DNA of 64,000 bases, from NCBI RefSeq assembly GCF_001952855.1, contig NZ_LPNO01000003.1, forward strand, positions 47,503 to 111,502. Reading direction: 5' to 3'. A program made the translations under genes and the position numbers. The notes below the pieces were generated by a model. It worked only from the letters and a program-made list of their open reading frames with translations. It did no database searches and was not told where the DNA came from. Every line of letters starts with the position of its first letter. Position 1 is the stretch's first letter. The DNA comes from Pseudomonas sp. ATCC PTA-122608. Lineage in GTDB: Bacteria; Pseudomonadota; Gammaproteobacteria; Pseudomonadales; Pseudomonadaceae. Of this stretch, positions 57,574-64,000 are shown piece after piece.

Positions 57574-59654
57574 AGTTTTGCCAGCTCATCTTGCAGTTGC
57601 AGCGCCAGCCCACTGGTTCGCTGCACATTGCGACTCACCGCACCTTCAAATACGCCCGGACTGGCTTCGACCAGGCTGAACCATTGCTTGGCACGGGTGA
57701 TGGCGGTGTACAACAGCTCCTTGGTCAGCACAGGGTTAAGCGCATCGGGCAATACCAGAGCCGTATGGTTGAACTCCGACCCCTGGGACTTGTGCACCGT
57801 CATGGCGAAAACGGTCTCAACCTCCACCAGCCGACTCGGCATCACGAAACGTACGCCGCCGCTGCCATCGTTTCGCGGGAAGGCCACACGTAGAACACGC
57901 TCTGCAGAGGGGCCTGGTACCCAGAGTGCAATGCCAATGTCACCATTCATCAAGCTCAGGCTGTAATCATTGCGGGTGACCAGTACCGGTCGCCCTTCGT
58001 ACCAACCCTGATCCCCCGACAACAACTCACAGCGGCGCAGTTCGGCGGCCACTCGCTGGTTCAGCCCTTCAACCCCCCAGGGCCCGCGACGCAGCGCACA
58101 GAGCAGGCGGAACTCATCGAACGCGCCCAATACTTTGCCAGCCCAACCGGCCCAGAGGGCACTGTCCCAGGGAGTGTCTTTCGCAGGACGCTGGTCTCGT
58201 AGCTGCTCAAGGTAATGGCGATAACCAGGAGCATCGCCTTTGCCGTTGATAATCAACTCGGTGAGTGCGGCATCATGCTCGCCTCGCAACTTGAGGTTGA
58301 ACAGCTGAGGCAATTGCTGATTAAGCAGGCTTCGTGCTTCGGCGGCATTTTTCTCATTGACCAGTTTGGCCAGACGCCCAATGCCCTGCTGGGCGTCGAA
58401 GCGTCGGGAGTAGCGCAGCATGACGGTTTGCTGGGCCAGCGGATCGCCGGCACCGACTGCCGTTTGCAACCCCGGAGCGCTGACCGACTCGCCACTGTGG
58501 GCTTCCAGCCAGGCCACTGTTTGCTCGCTATAGCCGCCGGCTTCAGCGTTGCGACAAAGGTCGCCCAACACGGAGCCTGCATCCACCGATGCCAACTGAT
58601 CCTTGTCACCCAGCAGGATCAAGCGCGCCTGGCGAGGCAAGGCATCGAGCAGGCAAGCCATCATTTCCAGGTCAATCATCGACGCTTCATCGACCACCAA
58701 TACATCCAGTTCCAGTGGCTTATCCCGGTGGTGAATGAAGTTGCGCGAGTCCGGTCGACTGCCCAGCAATCGGTGCAAAGTAGAAACATCGGTCGGAATC
58801 GCCTCACGCACCGGGACGCTCACAGGCAATTCACGGACTGCCTTGCCGATGGATTCGGACAAGCGTGCTGCTGCCTTGCCGGTGGGGGCGGCGAGGCGAA
58901 TGCGTAGCGGTTTTCCTTCCTCCACGGCCGGTGTTTGCAGCAGCCCCAGCAAGCGCACGACCGAAGTGGTCTTGCCGGTGCCGGGGCCGCCGGTGATGAC
59001 ACTGAAATTGCCTCGTGCCGCCAGCGCACAGGCAATTTTTTGCCAGTCGCTGCGGCGTTCACCGTTAACTTCGAAGGTGTCAGGGAACAAGGCATCGAGC
59101 CGACTGGAAAGTTTTTCCGGTGTTACCGCGTCCACGCTCAAGCGGGCACTCAACGCCTGGGCAATGTTGCGCTCGTAGTTCCAGTAACGACGCAGGTACA
59201 GGCGCTGTCCGGTCAACACCAACGGCCGTTGCGGAAAACGCTGTGCCCCGTCCCGATCCTCCACCAGCGGGCTCAAGGCCAACGCCCGGCGCCATTGCGC
59301 GACATCCAGGCCCAGCAACCATTGCGACGGTAATTGGCCGCCCTCCTCCCCTTCAGGAGGTAACGACAACACAAAGTCAGGCGCTTGCAGGGTAGCGACC
59401 AGATCTAGGCAGGAATGCCCGCGACCCAGTTGATGACTGGTCATCGCGGCGGCCAACAACACACTGGCCTGGGCCTGAGGATCCTGTTCAAAAATGAAGG
59501 TGGCGAATGAGCGATCCAGTGCGCGCAACCAGCCTCGGCTCACCCAATTGTCGAGTTGATGCAGCAGCTCGCTGCTGTCGGCATCGCCAACGAACAACGG
59601 CGGGTGATCAACGTTGCGCTGGCTGTTGCTCAGTTGCTTAAGGGTCTGGCTCAT
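57561..59654 (-). CDS. recD: Exodeoxyribonuclease V alpha subunit RecD
   Basis: A 697-aa SF1B helicase, the 5'-3' motor of RecBCD. Walker A is VITGGPGTGKTTSVVRL near residue 215 and motif II VVDEASMIDLEMMACLL near 320. The C-terminal motifs include NGDIGIALW and AMTVHKSQGSEFNHTALVL near 635. The ATG overlaps the recB stop (ATGA). The length is in the normal range for a Pseudomonas RecD. The convergent 54-aa gene overlaps its last codons by 13 bp. Confidence 0.95.
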   Translation of the reverse strand: MSQTLKQLSNSQRNVDHPPLFVGDADSSELLHQLDNWVSRGWLRALDRSFATFIFEQDPQAQASVLLAAAMTSHQLGRGHSCLDLVATLQAPDFVLSLPPEGEEGGQLPSQWLLGLDVAQWRRALALSPLVEDRDGAQRFPQRPLVLTGQRLYLRRYWNYERNIAQALSARLSVDAVTPEKLSSRLDALFPDTFEVNGERRSDWQKIACALAARGNFSVITGGPGTGKTTSVVRLLGLLQTPAVEEGKPLRIRLAAPTGKAAARLSESIGKAVRELPVSVPVREAIPTDVSTLHRLLGSRPDSRNFIHHRDKPLELDVLVVDEASMIDLEMMACLLDALPRQARLILLGDKDQLASVDAGSVLGDLCRNAEAGGYSEQTVAWLEAHSGESVSAPGLQTAVGAGDPLAQQTVMLRYSRRFDAQQGIGRLAKLVNEKNAAEARSLLNQQLPQLFNLKLRGEHDAALTELIINGKGDAPGYRHYLEQLRDQRPAKDTPWDSALWAGWAGKVLGAFDEFRLLCALRRGPWGVEGLNQRVAAELRRCELLSGDQGWYEGRPVLVTRNDYSLSLMNGDIGIALWVPGPSAERVLRVAFPRNDGSGGVRFVMPSRLVEVETVFAMTVHKSQGSEFNHTALVLPDALNPVLTKELLYTAITRAKQWFSLVEASPGVFEGAVSRNVQRTSGLALQLQDELAKLQRT

Positions 59655-62600
59655 GCGCTGACCTCCGCGTGTTGGCCCATGAAGAGTTGGTCCAGTTGTT
59701 CAATCAACTGCCGTGGCGGTCGTTCGAAATGCACACCATGGGTGGGCGCCTGGTGCCCACGGACGAACAGGTATACCGCCCCGCCCATGTGCTGTTCGTA
59801 GTCATACCCCGCAAGGCGCAGCTTGAGCTGACGATGCAACGCCAGCAGGTAGAGGCACAACTGCAGGTCGTAACGTTTGTTCAGCATGGTCTCGGCCATC
59901 GCCTCGGCGTCGTAGGCCTGATCGTTACCGCCCAGCCAGTTGGACTTGTAGTCCGCCACGTAGTAGCGCCCTTGATGCTCAAAGGTCAGGTCGATGAAGC
60001 CCTTGAACATGCCGTTCAACTCGTTGGCGGCCAGTACTGGACGCGGTGCACCACCCAACGTGTATTGGCGCACCAGTGCATCAAGGCGCTGAACGTTCAC
60101 TGACCGGCTGGAAAACCAGAACTCCATCTCCACCTGATAGGTGCTCAGGGTCGAGAGTTTGCATTGGGTACCGTTGAACCGCAGCGGTGCATTCAGATAG
60201 CTGCCCAGCCAGGCGGACAGTGGCTCGATCCAGGTTTCCCAGTCGCGCAGGTTGCAGCGTCGGGCAACGGTGTTATGGAGGGTTATTGGATCTCCAGCGG
60301 TCTTGGCAAAACCTTCGCGACCGGCCCATTCGAACAGTCCATGGAGAAAGGTGCCAGGTCCTGCGCCCCGAGGGAAACCGTGAATCCCGGCCCCTGCCGG
60401 CAAGGCTTCAGCTTCGTCCTCTTCCTGCAAGTTGGCTTCCAGCGCGGTCGCCGGCTCCAGGCTGATACCCGGCTCCGCCCCCATCAGGACATATCCGTCG
60501 GCAATGGCCAAGGCCGAGTAACTGGCAATCCACCAATTTGCCGCGAGCTTGTGCAAGGGCCGCAAGGCTGGCCCCACCGGTGGTGGAGTGGGTGCCGTGT
60601 GGACATTTTCCGATGGTGCTGGCGCTGCGCACACCTCAATGTCCGGGCAGCCACTGGCCAGTGCCTCGACCACGCCGGGCAGACTCTCTGGGGCTATCGG
60701 CTTCTCCCCCGCCAGCATGTAACCCAGGCCTGCCTTATGCAGATCTGTCGATTTTCCTCCGGTCTTAAATCCCTTGGGCGCTACGCAGATCCAGGTGGCG
60801 TAACGGGCTCGGGTCAGGGCAACGTAAAGCAGGCGCATTTCTTCGCCCATGCGCTCATCGTTGGCACACCCTTGTGCCGTCTCGGCCTGTTTACCTTTGG
60901 CCAGCTCGATGACCAGATCCATGTTGTCGTGAAACATCGGCGGTGTTGTGCTTTTGCCATCGATCTCCCTTGCGCTACAGGCGAACGGCAGCAGCACCAA
61001 GGGGTATTCCAGGCCTTTGGATTTGTGCACGGTGATGACCTTGATCAGGTCCGAATCGCTTTCCAGGCGCAGAATTTCTTCTTCGCTCTGGCCATCCACC
61101 TGCTCGGCCAGATGACGGATCAGCGCATGCTCGCCATCGAGTTCGGCGGCGCTGCGCTGCAACCACTCGGCCAGGTGCAACAGGTTGGTCAGGCGACGCT
61201 CCCCCTGGTCTTCCAGAAGCAAACGGGCCGGGACCTTGAACGTGGCAAGCAGTTTTCGCAGCATCGGCAGCACGCCCTGTTGCTGCCACAACACGCGAAA
61301 ATCCCTGAACAGCAGAACCTGTTGTTCCCAGAACAGCTCATCCTGATTCAATTGCTCCAGGGTCTGCCATGTCAGCCCGACGCTGCGGGTCGCCATTGCC
61401 GCTCGCAGCAGCCGATCGCTGGTGGGTTGAGCGCAGGCACGCAAGATATACAAAAGGTCCTTGGCCTCTTCGCTTTCAAAGACCGAGTCTCTGTCGGAGA
61501 GATAGACGCTGGCCAGTTGCCGATGGGCCAGGGCTTTACGGATGGCTTCGGCCTCCTTGCGATTGCGCACCAGAATGGCGATATCGGCGGGCCGCAGAGC
61601 AACGAATTCACCGTTGCCCTTCAGTAAACCGGAACGCTGGGTTGCAGCGGGATCAAGCCAGGCCTGAATCGCCGACGCCGAAGCTTCAGCGGCTTTACGC
61701 AAGTAGGTGGCGTTATTGATCACACCCTCGGTTTTCAGCTGCCAGAACGTGAGGGCCTGTTGATTCGTACCGATGACCTGCAGCACATCCTCGCGCCCAT
61801 TGGCATGGACGCTGATGAACGGTACCGGGTTGTCCTGATCTTGCGTGGCAAACCGAAACGCGCCCCGAGGCTGGGCTTCGGCGTAGCGGAAGCAATGGTT
61901 GGCCGCCTCGACCATCGCCTTGGTGGAACGATAGTTGGTCCCCAGTGTGTAGTGACGGCCAGCCGTGGCTTTTCGCGCCTGGAGGTAGGTGTAAATATCC
62001 GCACCGCGAAAGGAATAGATCGCCTGTTTCGGGTCGCCAATCATGAACACGCCGCAGTCATCCAGGTTGTCGGGAATGCGGTAAATGGTTTCGAAGATCC
62101 TGTACTGAACCGGGTCGGTGTCCTGGAATTCATCGATCAGGGCGACCGGATACTGCCTGCGAATGGTCTCGGCCAGACGCGGGCCCGACGGGCCTTGCAA
62201 GGCCTGGTCAAGGCGATTGAGCAGGTCGTCGAAACCGATTTGCGCCCTGCGCACTTTCTCGGCATTGAACGAACATTGCACCTCACGCAGTGCATGCAGC
62301 AGCAGTTGCGCGCGCACCTCGGTTTTTGACTCCAGATGATCGACCCACGTATCGATGGCCTGAAAAGCGGGGTGCACGCTGACAACGCCGCCTTTGTTAA
62401 CACTGAACCGGGTTTGCCCACACTTGCGAACATGAGCACAGGCTTCGTCTCCCAGGCTCCATTTCGCGATTTCACCAAGCATCTGCTCGAAAGTTTCGGG
62501 AGTCTTGGTTGGATAGGATTTTCCGCTCAACTTCGTTCGTACATCACGCAGCAGCGTATTTATCCCGGCGACATCTCGCGACCACTCAGCTCTGGCACGG

Positions 62601-63322
62601 TCCTCAAGCGCAACACATCGCTGCTCCCAATCGATAGGGGACTGCAGAAGCGCATCCAATCGTGCCGGAGCGCTGATCGATGCCCCTGCCTGCCGGAACT
62701 CCGCGTCTGCCCGCGATAGAAGAGGACTGAGCGCCTTCTGTAGATCAGTCGGGGTTTTGAAGCAATCGGCCACCACCTTGGAGAGCGCCGGTGACAAGGC
62801 ATAGAAATGCCGACGCCAATAATCCCTGACCACCTCCGCCAGCAGCTCGCTCTGGTCGGTTTCCAGTGTTTGAGTAAACAGGCTGCCACTGTCGAAGGCG
62901 TGCTCACGCAACATCCGATAACACCAGCCATGAATGGTCGAGACCGCCGCCTCGTCCATCCACTCACCTGCCAGTTGCAACCGGCGCGCGCAATTGGGCC
63001 ATTCCTGCGGCGGGTAATCGGCACGCAGTTGCTCCAGTAAATTGTCGTGTTCGTGATCAGGCTCCAGGAAGCACAGCGCCGCTTCGGTCAAGCGCGCACG
63101 AATACGGTCGCGCAGTTCCTGGGTCGCGGCATCAGTAAAGGTTACGACCAGAATCTGCGGAGGTGTCAGCTGATCCTTGAAGGCGGCCTCGCCTCCATGA
63201 CCCAACACAAGGCGCACGTACAACAAGGCGATGGTGAAGGTTTTGCCGGTACCGGCACTCGCTTCGATCAGTCGGCTGCCATGCAAAGGAAAGTCGAGGG
63301 GGTTCAGATTCAGCGGATTCAT
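59651..63322 (-). CDS. recB: Exodeoxyribonuclease V beta subunit RecB
   Basis: A 1223-aa helicase-nuclease. The SF1A motor has IEASAGTGKTFTIALLYV near residue 20, VALIDEFQDTDPVQYRIF near 390 and TVHKSKGLEYPLVLLPFA near 760. The C-terminal RecB nuclease domain shows the GRYYVADYKSNWLGG motif near residue 1130 (catalytic Asp and Lys). The ATG at 63320-63322 gives MNPLNLNPLDFPL. The start overlaps the recC stop and the end overlaps the recD start (both ATGA). Confidence 0.96.
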   Translation of the reverse strand: MNPLNLNPLDFPLHGSRLIEASAGTGKTFTIALLYVRLVLGHGGEAAFKDQLTPPQILVVTFTDAATQELRDRIRARLTEAALCFLEPDHEHDNLLEQLRADYPPQEWPNCARRLQLAGEWMDEAAVSTIHGWCYRMLREHAFDSGSLFTQTLETDQSELLAEVVRDYWRRHFYALSPALSKVVADCFKTPTDLQKALSPLLSRADAEFRQAGASISAPARLDALLQSPIDWEQRCVALEDRARAEWSRDVAGINTLLRDVRTKLSGKSYPTKTPETFEQMLGEIAKWSLGDEACAHVRKCGQTRFSVNKGGVVSVHPAFQAIDTWVDHLESKTEVRAQLLLHALREVQCSFNAEKVRRAQIGFDDLLNRLDQALQGPSGPRLAETIRRQYPVALIDEFQDTDPVQYRIFETIYRIPDNLDDCGVFMIGDPKQAIYSFRGADIYTYLQARKATAGRHYTLGTNYRSTKAMVEAANHCFRYAEAQPRGAFRFATQDQDNPVPFISVHANGREDVLQVIGTNQQALTFWQLKTEGVINNATYLRKAAEASASAIQAWLDPAATQRSGLLKGNGEFVALRPADIAILVRNRKEAEAIRKALAHRQLASVYLSDRDSVFESEEAKDLLYILRACAQPTSDRLLRAAMATRSVGLTWQTLEQLNQDELFWEQQVLLFRDFRVLWQQQGVLPMLRKLLATFKVPARLLLEDQGERRLTNLLHLAEWLQRSAAELDGEHALIRHLAEQVDGQSEEEILRLESDSDLIKVITVHKSKGLEYPLVLLPFACSAREIDGKSTTPPMFHDNMDLVIELAKGKQAETAQGCANDERMGEEMRLLYVALTRARYATWICVAPKGFKTGGKSTDLHKAGLGYMLAGEKPIAPESLPGVVEALASGCPDIEVCAAPAPSENVHTAPTPPPVGPALRPLHKLAANWWIASYSALAIADGYVLMGAEPGISLEPATALEANLQEEDEAEALPAGAGIHGFPRGAGPGTFLHGLFEWAGREGFAKTAGDPITLHNTVARRCNLRDWETWIEPLSAWLGSYLNAPLRFNGTQCKLSTLSTYQVEMEFWFSSRSVNVQRLDALVRQYTLGGAPRPVLAANELNGMFKGFIDLTFEHQGRYYVADYKSNWLGGNDQAYDAEAMAETMLNKRYDLQLCLYLLALHRQLKLRLAGYDYEQHMGGAVYLFVRGHQAPTHGVHFERPPRQLIEQLDQLFMGQHAEVSA

Positions 63323-64000
63323 TGGTCGCTCCCTGCGCGGCTCGAAGAAAGATGATTGAACAGGCCGCCATACAGGCGCTTGGCCCATGAGGTGAAATGA
63401 CCGGAGGCGCACAGTTGGTCGAAATCCGCGTACGCACGGCGCAAGGCGAAGGAGCTATCTGCCTCGCCAGAGCGCATGTACCCGCCCTCGAACGTCTCGC
63501 GGGCCTTTTCGGACGCCGAGTCGTTGTCTTCCCCGCCCTCCTTCGCTTCTTCGAGCCAGGCGAATGCGCTTTTACAGGCGATCGGCAGCGGTTCACGCAT
63601 GCCCGCCACCCAGGCCTCGAGCAGCGACTTCAACTGCTTCTGCGCGTCTTGCGGGGCCATTGGCCGGAACACCACGTCTCCATTCAAGCTGACCAGAATC
63701 GAGGTGCAGCCCGGCTCACTCAGCTGCAACGCCAGATGGCGCACCCAGGGACGAACCAGGTTGTGCCAGCGCCAACTGTCGTCGTTGCACAGCTTCTTGC
63801 TGTCCAGCTGCAAGTAGGCACGCTCACCTTGGGCATTGCGGCGAATACCGCCCAGCCAGTCACTCAATCCCGGGGCCGATTCGTGGGCGGCGATCGTTGC
63901 GGCGGTTTGGCCCTCCTCGACCTCCGGCCACGCCTGCAACTGCACGTGGTAACGCTCGAGCATATCCGGCAGCGGCTCGGCCAGGGCCGATGCGCTCAAC
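63319..64000 (-). CDS. recC: Exodeoxyribonuclease V gamma subunit RecC (C-terminal part)
   Basis: About 227 C-terminal codons are present; the gene continues beyond the right edge. The segment includes AWVAGMREPLPIACKSAFAW and the C-terminal FTSWAKRLYGGLFNHL, typical of RecC ends. RecC is the inactive-nuclease scaffold that recognises Chi. The stop overlaps the recB ATG. The assignment rests on sequence and on the recC-recB-recD order. Confidence 0.93.
   Translation of the reverse strand, partial: LSASALAEPLPDMLERYHVQLQAWPEVEEGQTAATIAAHESAPGLSDWLGGIRRNAQGERAYLQLDSKKLCNDDSWRWHNLVRPWVRHLALQLSEPGCTSILVSLNGDVVFRPMAPQDAQKQLKSLLEAWVAGMREPLPIACKSAFAWLEEAKEGGEDNDSASEKARETFEGGYMRSGEADSSFALRRAYADFDQLCASGHFTSWAKRLYGGLFNHLSSSRAGSDQ

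Overview
The window is chromosomal DNA of a fluorescent Pseudomonas (P. fluorescens group). The gene order nusA-rimP-tRNA-secG-tpiA-glmM-folP-ftsH-rlmE / yhbY / greA-carB-carA-dapB-dnaJ-dnaK-grpE / recN / fur / bamE-rnfH-ratA / smpB / lldR-lldP-dld / ssrA is characteristic of that genus, and the proteins read as close Pseudomonas orthologues. A REP-like hairpin also fits.

Region 1 (1-28.8 kb) is core genome. It carries transcription and ribosome factors (nusA, rimP, greA, rlmE, yhbY), envelope and cofactor genes (secG, glmM, folP, ftsH, bamE, dapB), pyrimidine/arginine supply (carAB), chaperones (dnaK, dnaJ, grpE, with two sigma-32-type promoters visible), recN, fur, smpB and a lactate-use locus with a perfect LldR-type operator.

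Region 2 (28.9-30.7 kb) is tmRNA (ssrA) followed by a P4-type tyrosine integrase. The 3' end of ssrA is the presumed attachment site. A three-copy GGTATTCCA motif lies just upstream of the integrase.

Region 3 (31-57.6 kb) is an accessory island of defence-like modules: (a) a SNF2 helicase / PLD-type nuclease / unknown protein operon; (b) an unknown 140-aa protein, three overlapping dynamin-like GTPases, a YkvA-family protein and a HEPN-like protein; (c) a tandem-AAA ATPase and a WYL regulator; (d) an McrB-like ATPase, a DUF2357/PD-(D/E)XK McrC-like nuclease and two glycine-rich membrane proteins; (e) an HNH endonuclease; (f) a small membrane coiled-coil protein, a BrxR/CapW-like WYL regulator, an unknown 224-aa protein and a 54-aa protein. 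Two related single-membrane-span microproteins (43 and 39 aa) are encoded in gaps.

The most notable observation is a palindrome, CGACA-N5-TGTCG, at four separate island promoters (37.33, 45.38, 49.21 and 56.65 kb), with a degenerate fifth copy at 45.43 kb. It links modules b, c, f and both microprotein genes into one apparent regulon, probably read by one of the two WYL proteins. The combination looks like one co-regulated, membrane-centred defence system that I cannot match to a named system. The dynamin trio resembles LeoABC/Eleos in outline only.

Region 4 (57.6-64 kb) is recD-recB-recC (recC truncated by the window end), with ATGA overlaps. No copy of the ssrA 3' end was found by eye downstream, so the right border of the element is unknown and may lie beyond recC.
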